A stretch of 64,000 bases of DNA from Actinomycetospora chiangmaiensis DSM 45062 (GCF_000379625.1 NZ_KB903217.1:35794-99793), one strand, 5' to 3'; shown: positions 1-9,004, numbered from the stretch's first letter. Numbers and translations are program-made. The notes: generated by a model from the sequence alone, not told the origin.

Positions 1-151
1 GGCACGCGGTTGGGGCGTCGTGCACCCCCTCGCGGGGTGGGGCGGGCTCCCGCGGACCTACGCCCTGCTGTTCCCGCCGCGTGACGAGACGGAGGCCGGA
101 CACGTGGTCACCCTCCTGCGGGCCGCGACCGAGACGGCCCGGAAGGGGTGA
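1..151 (+). CDS. C-terminal end of an unidentified protein (partial)
   Basis: An open frame enters from the left edge and ends at TGA 149-151, giving about 49 residues that finish in ...RAATETARKG. The codons keep the strong G/C third-position bias of the neighbouring genes, which is why it is taken as real. I do not recognise the family from this tail. A small inverted repeat lies 23 nt downstream and may end its transcript. Confidence 0.45.
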   Translation, partial: ARGWGVVHPLAGWGGLPRTYALLFPPRDETEAGHVVTLLRAATETARKG

Positions 152-173
152 CCGAGACGCTGTCCGATACGTC

Positions 174-189
174 CGGTTGTGGGCAACCG
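174..189. terminator. Short inverted repeat CGGTTG-TGGG-CAACCG
   Basis: Perfect 6-bp arms around a 4-nt loop, located between the stop of the partial gene (151) and the ABC importer operon (338). It could be a small terminator hairpin for the upstream gene or an operator for the importer. There is no T-tract. The rest of 190-337 shows only a Shine-Dalgarno-like GGGAG before the lipoprotein start. Confidence 0.3.
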
Positions 190-337
190 TTCACCTCGCG
201 TTCGCGGATGCGGGCAGGTTGGCGCGCCACGGGTTCAACTCCGCGTAGCAGGGTCCGCGCGGGCCTGTCGCGAAACCAGGTGACGACACGGCCCGCCCGT
301 CACTGCGGGCTCCTTCCATCCCCTCGGGAGACCTCGG

Positions 338-1477
338 ATGTCACGGCTGCGCAGCAGGCGTATCTCGGTGCTGGTGGCGTGCGCGGCGGCGGCCGCCCTC
401 GCCCTGACCGGTTGTGGTTCGTCGTCGTCGTCGAACCAGGAGTCGCAGGCCTCCAAGGCCACGACCGTGGCGGAGGCGGGCGGCATGGACGCCCTCGTCG
501 CCGCGGCCAAGGCGGAGGGGCAGCTGAACACGATCACGCTGCCGGCCAACTGGGCGAACTACGGGAACATCATCCAGACGTTCCAGAACAAGTACGGCAT
601 CAAGATCAACAACGCGAACCCCGACGGGTCGAGCCAGGACGAGATCAACGCGGTCACCCAGCTCAAGGGCCAGGACCGCGCCCCCGACGTGCTCGACCTC
701 GGCCAGTCCTTCGCCATCGGTGCGGCGAACCAGAACCTGCTCGCCCCGTACAAGGTGGCGAGCTTCGACCAGATCCCCGCGAACGCGAAGGACGCCCAGG
801 GACGCTGGTTCTCCGACTACGGCGGCTACGTCTCGATCGGCTACGACCCCGCCCGCGTGCCGGTGCCGCCGACGAGCCTGAAGGACCTGCTCAACCCGCA
901 GTACCGCAACCAGGTCGGCATCAACGGCGACCCGACGCAGGCCGGTGCCGCCTTCGCCGCCGTCTACGCCGCCGCGCTGGCCAACGGCGGGAACTTCGAC
1001 AACATCGCGCCCGGCGTCGACTTCTTCAAGCAGCTCAAGGCGACCGGCAACTTCGTGCCGGTGAAGGGCAGCGCCGCCACCGTGCAGAGCGGCCAGACCC
1101 CGATCCTCGTCTACTGGGACTACCTGCAGGTCTCGCAGGTCCAGTCGCAGGTGCCGAACTACAAGGTCACGATCCCGAGCGACGCCGCGTACGCCGCCTA
1201 CTACTCCCAGGCGATCAACGCGACCGCCCCGCACCCGGCCGCGGCGCGCCTCTGGGAGGAGTTCCTGTACTCCACCGAGGGCCAGAACCTCTGGTTGCAG
1301 GGCGCGGCCCGGCCGATCCTGCTGCCGACCATGGTGCAGAACGGCACGGTCGACCAGGCCGCCTACGCGAAGCTGCCGCCGGCTCCGGCGGGAGCGCCGC
1401 AGTACCCGTCCGACGCGCAGCAGACGGCGGCGAAGCAGGTCGTGAGCCAGCAGTGGGCCGCGGCGACCGGCAGCTGA
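338..1477 (+). CDS. ABC importer substrate-binding lipoprotein (PotD/FutA-like)
   Basis: 379-residue extracytoplasmic solute-binding protein of an ABC importer. Residues 1-26 form a lipoprotein signal peptide: a basic n-region (MSRLRSRR), an Ala/Leu-rich core and a lipobox LTGC with the lipid-attachment Cys at about 26, followed by a Ser-rich tether. The body resembles bacterial family 1/6 binding proteins of the polyamine, iron and phosphonate importers; the ligand cannot be read from sequence. ATG 338 is preceded by GGGAG at good spacing. It is the first of four genes on one strand with short gaps or overlaps (permease, permease, ATPase), so the four make one operon. The PucR-type regulator facing the operon could control it, which is inference. 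Confidence 0.88.
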   Translation: MSRLRSRRISVLVACAAAAALALTGCGSSSSSNQESQASKATTVAEAGGMDALVAAAKAEGQLNTITLPANWANYGNIIQTFQNKYGIKINNANPDGSSQDEINAVTQLKGQDRAPDVLDLGQSFAIGAANQNLLAPYKVASFDQIPANAKDAQGRWFSDYGGYVSIGYDPARVPVPPTSLKDLLNPQYRNQVGINGDPTQAGAAFAAVYAAALANGGNFDNIAPGVDFFKQLKATGNFVPVKGSAATVQSGQTPILVYWDYLQVSQVQSQVPNYKVTIPSDAAYAAYYSQAINATAPHPAAARLWEEFLYSTEGQNLWLQGAARPILLPTMVQNGTVDQAAYAKLPPAPAGAPQYPSDAQQTAAKQVVSQQWAAATGS

Positions 1478-1484
1478 CCCGTCG

Positions 1485-2336
1485 ATGAAGCAGCGAGAGG
1501 TCCCGGCCTGGGTGGGCGTCGTCCCGTTCGCGGCCTACACGGTGGTCTTCCTCGGCGTGCCGGTGGTGGCCGTCGTCCTCGGGTCGTTCGTCGACCCGGC
1601 GACCGGCGCGTTCACGCTGGACAACTTCGGTATCGCCACGTCGGGGGTGTACCTGCGGGGCTTCGGCTCCAGCATCGGGCTCTCGCTGGTCACCGCGCTC
1701 GTGCCCGGTGTGCTCGGGCTGGTGCTCGCCCTCGCGGTGCGCGCCAGCCCGAGCCTCCGGCTCAAGCGCGCGGTGGCCACCGCGTCCGGGGTGTTCGCCA
1801 ACTTCGGCGGCGTCCCGCTCGCGTTCCTGTTCGTCGCCACGCTCGGCTCGACGGGCCTCGTCGTCGAGCTGGTCAAGGCGGTCGGCGTCGACCTCTACGG
1901 CGCCGGGTTCAGCCTCTACAGCTTCTGGGGCGTGGCGATCGTCTACGGCTACTTCCAGATCCCGCTGATGGTCCTCGTCATCACCCCCGCGCTCGAGGGG
2001 CTGCGGCCGAACTGGCGGGAGGCCGCCGACAACCTCGGGGCCACCCCCGTCCAGTACTGGCGCCACGTGGGCCTGCCGGTCCTCGCGCCCGCGGTCCTGG
2101 GCTGCATGCTGCTGCTCTTCGGCTCGGCGTTCTCCGCCTACGCCACGACGAGCGCGCTGACCAGCGGCAGCCTCGCGCTGACGCCCATCCAGATCGGCTC
2201 GTTCCTCAACGGCAACGTGCTCTCCGGCCAGGAGAACGTGGGACGGGCGCTCGGCGTCGGCATGATCGTCGTCGTCGGGGTGCTCATGGCCCTCTACGCC
2301 CTGCTGCAGCGGAGGGTCTCGCGATGGCTGCAGTGA
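1485..2336 (+). CDS. ABC importer permease, first subunit
   Basis: 283-residue integral membrane permease with about six predicted transmembrane helices. The cytoplasmic EAA loop is visible near residues 184-215 (EAADNLGATPVQYWRHVGLP), the site that docks on the ATPase. It starts 8 nt after the lipoprotein stop and its 3' end overlaps the second permease by 13 nt, so translation is probably coupled. The family is the PotB/CysU/FbpB type found in polyamine, sulfate and iron importers; substrate unassigned. Confidence 0.87.
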   Translation: MKQREVPAWVGVVPFAAYTVVFLGVPVVAVVLGSFVDPATGAFTLDNFGIATSGVYLRGFGSSIGLSLVTALVPGVLGLVLALAVRASPSLRLKRAVATASGVFANFGGVPLAFLFVATLGSTGLVVELVKAVGVDLYGAGFSLYSFWGVAIVYGYFQIPLMVLVITPALEGLRPNWREAADNLGATPVQYWRHVGLPVLAPAVLGCMLLLFGSAFSAYATTSALTSGSLALTPIQIGSFLNGNVLSGQENVGRALGVGMIVVVGVLMALYALLQRRVSRWLQ

Positions 2337-3157
2337 TCTCCGACCTCGGGGCCACGACGACCGCCGAGCCCCCCGCTCCGGCCCGTTCCCGACGGCGGGG
2401 CGGCTCGGCCTGGGCCCGTCGGCTCGTCCTCGTGATCGCGGGCCTCTATTTCCTGGTGCCGCTCTACGCCGCGTTCCGGTTCGCGATCGGCACCTCCGAC
2501 GGCGGGGTCTCCGGCGCGGTCTTCGCCGGCATCCCGGCCCAGGACGGCTTCCTCGACGCGATCACGCTGACCGTCCGGCTCGCGGTGATCGCGCTCGTGA
2601 TCACCCTGGTGCTCGTCGTGCCCACGGCCGTGTGGGTGCACCTGCGGATGCCCCGGCTGCGTCGGGTGCTGGAGGGCGTGACGCTGCTGCCGATCGTCGT
2701 GCCGCCGGTGGTCCTGATCATCGGGGTGCTCGAGGTGGCGCCGCCGGAGCTCAAGGGCACCCCGGACCTGCTCGCCCTGGTGTACGTGGTGCTGGCGCTG
2801 CCGTTCGCCTACCGGGCCCTCGACTCCGGCCTGCAAGCGATCCCGCTGACGACCCTCGTCGAGGCGTCCCGGTCGCTCGGCGCCGGCTGGGGCCGCACGC
2901 TCGTGTCGGTGGTCCTGCCCAACCTGCGGTCGGCGCTGCTCGCGGCCGTCGTGCTCACCGTCGCCATGGTGTTCGGCGAGTACACGATGGCGAGCCTCGA
3001 CCAGTACCAGACGTTCCCGGTGTGGATCGTCGTGTTCCAGCAGGCCAACGCCCGCGTCTCGGTGGCGGTCTCGTTGCTCGCCCTGCTCGGCACCTGGGCC
3101 CTGCTGTGGCTCATCTCCCTCGTCGACCGCCGCCGTCAGTCCCCGGAGGACACGTGA
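2324..3157 (+). CDS. ABC importer permease, second subunit
   Basis: 277-residue permease, partner of the preceding subunit. After a Pro/Arg-rich N-terminus of about 30 residues come about six hydrophobic helices and an EAA-type loop (EASRSLGAGWGRTLVSVVLP). ATG 2324 is preceded by GGAGG inside the end of the upstream permease gene. The stop codon overlaps the GTG of the ATPase gene (GTGA), a typical coupled junction. PotC-like by position and topology. Confidence 0.87.
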   Translation: MAAVISDLGATTTAEPPAPARSRRRGGSAWARRLVLVIAGLYFLVPLYAAFRFAIGTSDGGVSGAVFAGIPAQDGFLDAITLTVRLAVIALVITLVLVVPTAVWVHLRMPRLRRVLEGVTLLPIVVPPVVLIIGVLEVAPPELKGTPDLLALVYVVLALPFAYRALDSGLQAIPLTTLVEASRSLGAGWGRTLVSVVLPNLRSALLAAVVLTVAMVFGEYTMASLDQYQTFPVWIVVFQQANARVSVAVSLLALLGTWALLWLISLVDRRRQSPEDT

Positions 3158-4272
3158 CCACCACCGACGCCGCCGAGACCCGCACCGACCCGGCATCGGG
3201 ACGGCGCGCGGGGGTCGCGGTGGAGCTGCGCGACCTGAACCGCCGGTTCGGCGAGGTCCGCGCGCTCGACGGGTTCTCGCTGGATCTCGCGCCCGGCGAG
3301 CTGGTCACCCTGCTCGGTCCCTCGGGCTGCGGGAAGACGACCGCGCTGCGGGCCCTCGCGGGGCTGGAGGCCGTGGACTCGGGGACGGTCGTCGTCGGCG
3401 GCCGCGACCTGCGCGGGGTGCCCGTCCGGCAGCGCGACATGGGCATGGTCTTCCAGAGCTACAGCCTGTTCCCGAACCTCACCGCCCGCGACAACGTGGC
3501 GTTCGGGCTCCGGGTGCGGGGGCAGGACAAGGCCGCGCGGCGCCGCCGGGCCGACGAGCTGCTCGAGCTCGTCGAGCTGGGCGGCCGCGGTGACCGCTAC
3601 CCCCACCAGCTCTCGGGCGGGCAGCAGCAGCGGGTGGCGCTCGCCCGCGCCCTCGCGCCCGAGCCGCAGGTGCTGCTGCTCGACGAGCCGCTCTCGGCGC
3701 TCGACGCGAAGGTCCGGGTCGCGCTGCGCGAGCAGATCCGCGCGGTCCAGACCCGCCTCGGCACGACGACGCTGTTCGTCACCCACGACCAGGAGGAGGC
3801 CCTGTCGATCTCCGACCGGGTCGGGGTGATGCGCGACGGGCGCCTCGAGCAGATCGCCTCGCCGGCCGAGCTCTACGCGCGGCCCGCGACGCCGTTCGTG
3901 GCGGAGTTCGTCGGCACCATGAACCACCTGCCCGGCACGACGACGGCCGACGGCGTCGAGGTCCTCGGCCGGCGGCTCCCGGTGACGACGGGTCGCCCGG
4001 CCGGTGCCGAGGTCGACGTCCTGCTGCGGCCCGAGGCGCTCCTCGTGACCCCCGACCCGCACGGGACCGGGGTGGTCGTCGCGACGACGTTCCTCGGGGC
4101 CGTGACGCGGGTGCACGTGCGGGTGGGGGATACGCAGCGCAGCGGAGCTCGACCCGGTGGGGACGGGACGACGGTCCTGGTGGACCGGCCGAGCGCCGCC
4201 GTGGCCGGGCTGGGGCCCGGCGCGGGCGTCACCGTCGAGCCGGCCCCGGACGCGCAGCCGCTGGTGGCCTGA
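3154..4272 (+). CDS. ABC importer ATP-binding protein (PotA/FbpC-like)
   Basis: 372-residue ATPase. All nucleotide-binding motifs are intact: Walker A GPSGCGKTT, Q-loop VFQSYSLFPN, signature LSGGQQQ, Walker B VLLLDEP, D-loop SALD and H-loop THDQEEA. A C-terminal TOBE-like domain (about residues 255-372) is typical of the PotA/FbpC/CysA group and can bind substrate or regulator. GTG 3154 overlaps the upstream stop by 4 nt. The last 44 nt overlap, tail to tail, the 3' end of a PucR-type regulator on the other strand, leaving no room for a terminator between them. Confidence 0.9.
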   Translation: MTTTDAAETRTDPASGRRAGVAVELRDLNRRFGEVRALDGFSLDLAPGELVTLLGPSGCGKTTALRALAGLEAVDSGTVVVGGRDLRGVPVRQRDMGMVFQSYSLFPNLTARDNVAFGLRVRGQDKAARRRRADELLELVELGGRGDRYPHQLSGGQQQRVALARALAPEPQVLLLDEPLSALDAKVRVALREQIRAVQTRLGTTTLFVTHDQEEALSISDRVGVMRDGRLEQIASPAELYARPATPFVAEFVGTMNHLPGTTTADGVEVLGRRLPVTTGRPAGAEVDVLLRPEALLVTPDPHGTGVVVATTFLGAVTRVHVRVGDTQRSGARPGGDGTTVLVDRPSAAVAGLGPGAGVTVEPAPDAQPLVA

Positions 4273-5779
4273 CGGCACCGGACGGACCGGTCGACGGCGC
4301 CGAGGTGCCCGGCGGGACGGTGCCCCCGCCGGCGTCGGGTGGTCCCCCCGCGGGGAGGACTGCGGGCTCGGCGACGACCGCGGCGCGAACCGCCACGTGC
4401 AGGGTCAGCCGGGTCTCGACGTCCGCGAGGTCGTGCCCCGAGAGCTCCCGAATGCGGCCCAGCCGGTAGCGCAACGTCGAGCGGTGGATGTGCAGGGCGG
4501 CGGCGGTGGCGTCGTAGTTGCCGCCCTTGTCGAGGTAGACCCCCAGCGTGTGAACGAGGCCGGCGTGGCGTTCGGCGTCGTAGGCGAGCAGGGCACCGAG
4601 CCAGTCCTCGACGAACGCCGTCGCCTCGCGGCGGCTCTCGGTGGTGGCGAGGAGCCGGTAGATCCCGAGGTGCTCGAACGGGACCAGGTCCCGGCGGTCG
4701 GCCCCACGGGTGCACACCGCCAGGGCCTGCATCGCCTCGCGGTAGGAGCGGGGGAGGTGCTCTGGTCGCTCGACGAAGCCGCCGACGCCGATCGCGGGGG
4801 CGTCCTGCAGCACCTCGCTGAACGCGTCGTGGACGACCTGCCACGCCACTTCGGAACCGTTCCGGCCCCCCCCGTGCCCTCCGCCGCGGTCCGACCACGG
4901 GGGCGTCGCGGCGCCCTCGGCGTCCCGCCACGGGCCGGGGGTCCCGCAGACGAGGACGGCGGTCTGCCCCTGCAGGGTGCCGAGGAAGGACATCTCGAGG
5001 CGGCGCGCGACGTGCTCCATCAGGTCGCCCACGGTCCCGCCTTCGGGCCAGCGGCCGTGACGGGGCCGGACGGCGAGGACACGGTGGGGACCGGTGAGGT
5101 CGTGGTCGAGGGTCGAGGCACGGCCGACCCGGCGGTCGACCTCGGCCTCGAGGTCGTCGGGGGGGCACTCGAGCAGGACCGTCTCCACGAGGTCGTGGCG
5201 CAGCCGCAGTTCGGTCCGGGCCAGGTGGCGGCGGTGGAGCAGGTGGAGGGTGAGCGCACTGGTCGCCAGACCGAGCGCGTGCACGGCCCCGACGCGGAGG
5301 CTCCCGAGGGGCTCGTCGGCCGTCGGGTCGGACTCGTCGGCGGGTCCGAGGGTGCCCTGCGGATCGACGACGACGATCACGCCGAGGACGTTGCCGTGGG
5401 ACGCGGCGACGCTGGCCAGCCGTTCGCCCATCCGCAGCGGCCCCGACCCGCGCCGCACCGCAGCGACGAGGCGGTCGCGCTGCGAGCGGGTCAAGCGCGG
5501 GGACGGGCCGTCACCGTCGCCGCCCGCCCGGGCCAGGACCCGGCCGAACGGGTCCTCCACGGTCACGCCGAGGCCGAGGTGCTCGTGGAGGACCTCGGCG
5601 AGTCCCCGCTCCGGGAGGTCGGTGACGAGTGCCCGGCCGAGGGCGGCCTGGAAGCGGTGGTCGCGGGCCAGTGCGGCCTCGATGCCGTCCCGGGTGCGGT
5701 GGTCGCCCACGAGCTGCAGTTGATGAGCGGCGCGTTCGGGTCCGATCCCATTGCGCCCACTACGGTGCGTGGTCCTCAC
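4229..5779 (-). CDS. PucR/CdaR-family transcriptional regulator
   Basis: 516-residue regulator. The C-terminal part holds the PucR-type helix-turn-helix (about 45 residues beginning GGNYDATAAALHIHRSTLRYR), preceded by a GGDEF-like central region and an N-terminal sensory region. A Pro/Gly/Ala-rich tail of about 50 residues follows the HTH. The frame stays open to an ATG at 5956, but the extra segment reads like non-coding DNA and would overlap the divergent AraC gene. GTG 5779 is preferred because a -10-like CACTGT (5787-5792) ends 7 nt upstream, as in leaderless actinobacterial genes. It may regulate the facing ABC importer; the effector is unknown. Confidence 0.78.
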   Translation of the reverse strand: MRTTHRSGRNGIGPERAAHQLQLVGDHRTRDGIEAALARDHRFQAALGRALVTDLPERGLAEVLHEHLGLGVTVEDPFGRVLARAGGDGDGPSPRLTRSQRDRLVAAVRRGSGPLRMGERLASVAASHGNVLGVIVVVDPQGTLGPADESDPTADEPLGSLRVGAVHALGLATSALTLHLLHRRHLARTELRLRHDLVETVLLECPPDDLEAEVDRRVGRASTLDHDLTGPHRVLAVRPRHGRWPEGGTVGDLMEHVARRLEMSFLGTLQGQTAVLVCGTPGPWRDAEGAATPPWSDRGGGHGGGRNGSEVAWQVVHDAFSEVLQDAPAIGVGGFVERPEHLPRSYREAMQALAVCTRGADRRDLVPFEHLGIYRLLATTESRREATAFVEDWLGALLAYDAERHAGLVHTLGVYLDKGGNYDATAAALHIHRSTLRYRLGRIRELSGHDLADVETRLTLHVAVRAAVVAEPAVLPAGGPPDAGGGTVPPGTSAPSTGPSGAVRPPAAARPGPARR

Positions 5780-5837
5780 AGGAGGAACAGTGACGCCCGC
5801 CCTCGGCCTGGGGCAGCACCCCCAGCGAAACCCGGGG

Positions 5838-5866
5838 TTGGCGACTGGCCGTAGAACGAACACAAT
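5838..5866 (+). promoter_or_regulatory. Probable promoter of the AraC gene at 5947
   Basis: TTGGCG (5838-5843), a 17-bp spacer and CACAAT (5861-5866) fit a housekeeping-sigma promoter pointing right. The predicted start, near 5873, lies about 74 nt before the AraC start codon. It lies in the 167-bp gap between the divergent PucR and AraC genes. Confidence 0.4.
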
Positions 5867-5946
5867 GGTGTCCCGGACGGCCGCGCTGACCCCCCACGCC
5901 CCGACCGCCCTCGCGCGACACCCACACCGGATGACGAGATCGCGAC

Positions 5947-6906
5947 GTGAGCGCACACCTCCGGGGAGAGCTGGTCTTCGAGAGCGACCAGCTGGGCCCC
6001 ACCGAGGAGTTCCTCAGCACCCACTACGCCCCGATGCGCATCGGGTCGGGGAGCCGTGACCGGTCCCCGGCGCGGATCCTGCGCACGGCCGGCGGGGGCG
6101 TGAGTGTGGATCGCCTCGAGCTCGGCTTCACCATGAGCTACGACGTCGAACCACTGGGCACCATCTGTCTGTGCGACATCAGCACGGGCACCGTCGACGA
6201 CCACCAGGTGGACGGCGCCCAGGCCGCCGAGACCTACGGGCCGGGCCAGGTGTTCTCGTTCGCGCCGCCGGACCGTCCCTACCGGGGCCGGATCAACCAC
6301 GCCCGCTACAGCATCACGATGCTCGACCCCGCCCTGCTCGGCCAGGTCGCCGCCCCCGCCGACGACCGTCTCCCCGTGCGGCTGCTCGATCACCACCCGG
6401 TGACGGCGGCGGCCAGTGCCCGGCTGCGGCGGGTCATCGACCACGTCGACGCGGTGCTGCGCGACCCCGGTGCGCCGCTGGTGACCGCCACCGCGGGCCA
6501 GCACCTGGCCGCCGCCGTGCTGCACACCTTCCCCAACACGGCGCTGAGCGAGCCCACGCCCACCGACCGCCACGACGCGCACCCCGACACCGTGCGCCGC
6601 GCCGTGGCGTTCATCGAGGCCGACCCCGCCCGGGAGATGACCCTGGCCGAGATCGCCGCGGCCGCGCACGTCACCCCGCGCGCCCTGCAGTACGCCTTCG
6701 TCCGTCACCTGCAGACCACCCCGATGGCCTACCTGCGCCGGGTCCGCCTCGACGCCGCCCACCGCGACCTGCAGGCCGCCGACCCCCGCGACGGCGACAC
6801 CGTCACCACCATCGCCGCCCGGTGGGGGTTCGCCCACCCCGGCCGCTTCGCCACCGCCTACCGCGACGCGTACGGCCGAGCGCCGAGCCGCACCCTGCAC
6901 GGGTGA
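5947..6906 (+). CDS. AraC/XylS-family transcriptional regulator
   Basis: 319-residue regulator. The N-terminal about 190 residues resemble the AraC-binding-like sensory domain (a motif ending QVFSFAPPDRPY), and the C-terminal 100 residues carry the two AraC helix-turn-helices (MTLAEIAAAAHVTPRALQYAF and TIAARWGFAHPGRFATAYR). The GTG at 5947 has no clear Shine-Dalgarno sequence. It is the same type as the AraC protein at 7507-8481: both have an HTH with the MAYLRRVRL / MAYVRRVRL signature. No catabolic operon is adjacent, so the target is unknown. Confidence 0.82.
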   Translation: MSAHLRGELVFESDQLGPTEEFLSTHYAPMRIGSGSRDRSPARILRTAGGGVSVDRLELGFTMSYDVEPLGTICLCDISTGTVDDHQVDGAQAAETYGPGQVFSFAPPDRPYRGRINHARYSITMLDPALLGQVAAPADDRLPVRLLDHHPVTAAASARLRRVIDHVDAVLRDPGAPLVTATAGQHLAAAVLHTFPNTALSEPTPTDRHDAHPDTVRRAVAFIEADPAREMTLAEIAAAAHVTPRALQYAFVRHLQTTPMAYLRRVRLDAAHRDLQAADPRDGDTVTTIAARWGFAHPGRFATAYRDAYGRAPSRTLHG

Positions 6907-6926
6907 CGGCGTCCGGTCAGCACCCG
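6900..6926. terminator. Possible bidirectional hairpin between convergent genes
   Basis: CGGGTG (6900-6905) pairs with CACCCG (6921-6926), with an inner CGG/CCG pairing. It spans the stops of the AraC gene and the convergent STAS gene, only 10 bp apart. Weak stem without T-tract. Confidence 0.25.
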
Positions 6927-7321
6927 CCGACGGCGGGCCGTCCGGGGTGCCGCAGGGCGGCGGTGAGGGTCGGGTAGAGCTCGAAGAGGGTCTCGTCGTC
7001 GAGGAGGGTCCGGGTGGCCGCCGAGGCCCGCCGGCCACGGACGACGCGGAGGTCGACATCCGCGTCGCCGGCCTCGTAGGCCAGCTCGCACAGGACGCCC
7101 GCCGCCGCGTCGGGGTCGACGTCGCGGACGGCCGTGAGGTCCACGACGACGGGAGCGGCGGAGCGGGCGAGCAGACCCCGGCACTCGCGCCGCAGCTCCG
7201 CCGCGGCCGCCGCGTCCACGACGGGGCGGGCCCGGAGCAGCCGGACGCCGCCGGCCGTCTCCGTGACGGGTGGCCGGGCGTGGTCGGCGCGGCGGGGGGA
7301 GCGACCGTCGTCCGTCTTCAT
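6917..7321 (-). CDS. STAS-domain protein (anti-sigma antagonist-like)
   Basis: 134-residue protein. After a 20-residue basic start (MKTDDGRSPR) the rest fits a STAS fold, with the core strand VVVDLTAVRDVDPDAAAGVL. In phosphorylatable anti-anti-sigma factors this place reads D-S-S-G, where the Ser is the kinase target. Here the Ser positions are Pro/Asp and Ala (DPDAAAG), so the normal switch site appears absent. ATG 7321 has a GAAGG Shine-Dalgarno about 7 nt upstream. No anti-sigma kinase or sigma factor is adjacent. It may be a non-switchable STAS adaptor; that is inference. Confidence 0.65.
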   Translation of the reverse strand: MKTDDGRSPRRADHARPPVTETAGGVRLLRARPVVDAAAAAELRRECRGLLARSAAPVVVDLTAVRDVDPDAAAGVLCELAYEAGDADVDLRVVRGRRASAATRTLLDDETLFELYPTLTAALRHPGRPAVGGC

Positions 7322-7506
7322 CGGTCGACCTTCGTCGGAGCCCCGCCGTCGGTTCGGCGTGGGTGGTCGACGGCCGTGGCCCGCGGCAGTCCGGATGCTC
7401 GGTACACCCGACGAGAGTGGTGCACCGGGCGGTCCGGGGTCGATCCGCCGACGGCAACGGGCGACCGTCCGGCGACGGAGCGGCCCGGTGGTGGCTGCGG
7501 GTCGGC

Positions 7507-8481
7507 TCAGCCGTGACGGAGCGTCGCCGCCGGTGGACGGCCGTACTCCCGGCGGTAGGCCGCGGAGAACCGGCCGAGGTGGCCGAAGCCCCAGCGGTGC
7601 GCGACGGCGGCCACGGTCGTCGCGAGTGGGTCGGCGCCGCGCAGTTCGTCGTGCGCGCGCTCGAGCCGGACGCGCCGCACGTAGGCCATGGGGGTGGTGT
7701 CGAGGTGGCGACGGAAGCCGTCGTGCAGGGTGCGGGTGGAGGCGCCGGCCAGGCTGGCGAGCTCGGTGGGGGTGAAGGGCCGGGCGGGGTCGCTGCGGAT
7801 GGCCTCGACGGCGCGGCGCACGGGCGTCCGGCTCCAGCAGGGAGTCGGGCGCTCCAGCGCGGCCCGCCACCGGTGCCCGGTGGCGTGGACGAAGCCAGCG
7901 ACCACGGCGTCGTGCAGGGGCGCGGCGATCATGGGGTGTCGCAGCACGCTCGACGTCTCGCGGGCCTCCTCGCACAGGAGCCGGACGAGCCGGTCCCAGC
8001 GCCGCCCCGGGCCGCGGCGCAGGTCGAGGTCCGGGTCCAGCACCGGGTCCGGCGGCACGGGGTGACCGACCTGCTCTTCCAGCGCCGCGTTCACGGCCCG
8101 CCGGTCGATGCGCACGGCGTAGGAGGCGTAGTCGTCGCTCGTCGTCATCGCCACCGCGCCCACGGGGTGGTAGACCGCCCCGAGGCCCGGCGTGACGTCC
8201 ACCGCGTGCTTGCGGTGCCGGGCGTGCATCGAGCCCGAGGCCGAGTAGTTGACGTAGTAGCAGTCCTCCAGGTCGGCCATGCCGATCTCGAGCCCGGCGC
8301 TGAGGTGGGCCACCCCGACCGCCAGGGCGCCGAGGACGACGCCGTCGAAGCGGAAGTCGTAGTCGGCCGCCCGGTCGCGGAGGTCCATCGAGGTGGTGAA
8401 GAAGTCCTTCCCCACGGCCGCCTTGGCGCCCTCGAGATCGTGCTCCCGGAACGAGAAGAGCTCGGCGGTTCCCACTGACAC
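7507..8481 (-). CDS. AraC-family transcriptional regulator
   Basis: 324-residue regulator with an AraC-binding-like N-terminal domain (about residues 15-210) and a C-terminal double HTH (FTPTELASLAGASTRTLHDGF, then TVAAVAHRWGFGHLGRFSAAY). The GTG start at 8481 lies exactly 6 nt after a TATGGT element (8488-8493 on the minus strand) and has no Shine-Dalgarno sequence, so the mRNA is probably leaderless. The 185 bp between it and the STAS gene show no other feature. Effector and target unknown. Confidence 0.83.
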   Translation of the reverse strand: MSVGTAELFSFREHDLEGAKAAVGKDFFTTSMDLRDRAADYDFRFDGVVLGALAVGVAHLSAGLEIGMADLEDCYYVNYSASGSMHARHRKHAVDVTPGLGAVYHPVGAVAMTTSDDYASYAVRIDRRAVNAALEEQVGHPVPPDPVLDPDLDLRRGPGRRWDRLVRLLCEEARETSSVLRHPMIAAPLHDAVVAGFVHATGHRWRAALERPTPCWSRTPVRRAVEAIRSDPARPFTPTELASLAGASTRTLHDGFRRHLDTTPMAYVRRVRLERAHDELRGADPLATTVAAVAHRWGFGHLGRFSAAYRREYGRPPAATLRHG

Positions 8482-8587
8482 CCCACCACCATAGGCATCC
8501 GAGAGGTCAGGACGGACCTGCCGGACCGGGTATCGTCCGACACCGGACGACCTGGTCGGACGGCCGGGCGTCCGGCGCCGACGCCGC

Positions 8588-8983
8588 TCAGCGGGCCACC
8601 CGCAGCGACCGGATCACCCCGAGCGCGCGGTCGCGGTCGGCGACCGGGACCAGCAGGTGGTCGTGGTGGAACCCGGCGAGCACGTTGCAGCTGATCCCCG
8701 CCGCGCCGAGGGCGCCGGAGAACGCCGCCGTCAGGCCGACCGCCTCCAGCGCGGAGTGCACCGTGAGCGTCAGCCATGCCGCGACGAATCCGTAGGCCAC
8801 CCCGAGCTCGTCGGCGTCCGGCCGGCGCAGCACCAGCGTGACGCCCTCGTCCTCGACCACGACGGCGAGCGCCCGCCCGGTGGCGGGGTGCCCGGGCGCG
8901 ACCGTGGCGTAGACGAACTCCCCGTCGCGGGCCACCGCGTCGAGGGTGGCGAGCATCGCCGCCAGGTCGCGGGAACCGGTCAC
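8588..8983 (-). CDS. ACT-domain protein (DUF2241/COG3602-like)
   Basis: 131-residue protein. It has the family pattern of small two-ACT proteins: a first ACT segment (FVYATVAPG...), then a second with LTVHSALEAVGLTAAFSGAL, GISCNVLAGFHHDHLLVPV. Such domains usually bind amino acids or other small ligands; the role here is unknown. GTG 8983 is chosen because GAGG lies 7 nt upstream; an in-frame ATG at 9007 would add eight residues. It is transcribed divergently from prpB with a gap of about 33 bp. Confidence 0.72.
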   Translation of the reverse strand: MTGSRDLAAMLATLDAVARDGEFVYATVAPGHPATGRALAVVVEDEGVTLVLRRPDADELGVAYGFVAAWLTLTVHSALEAVGLTAAFSGALGAAGISCNVLAGFHHDHLLVPVADRDRALGVIRSLRVAR

Positions 8984-9004
8984 CCGCCCAGCCTCGCACC
9001 CGGC

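Noticed and set aside
5780..5956. N-terminal extension of the first PucR gene to ATG 5956
   Set aside because: The extra 59 residues are Cys/Arg-rich without family similarity and would overlap the divergent AraC start; a -10-like CACTGT fits GTG 5779.
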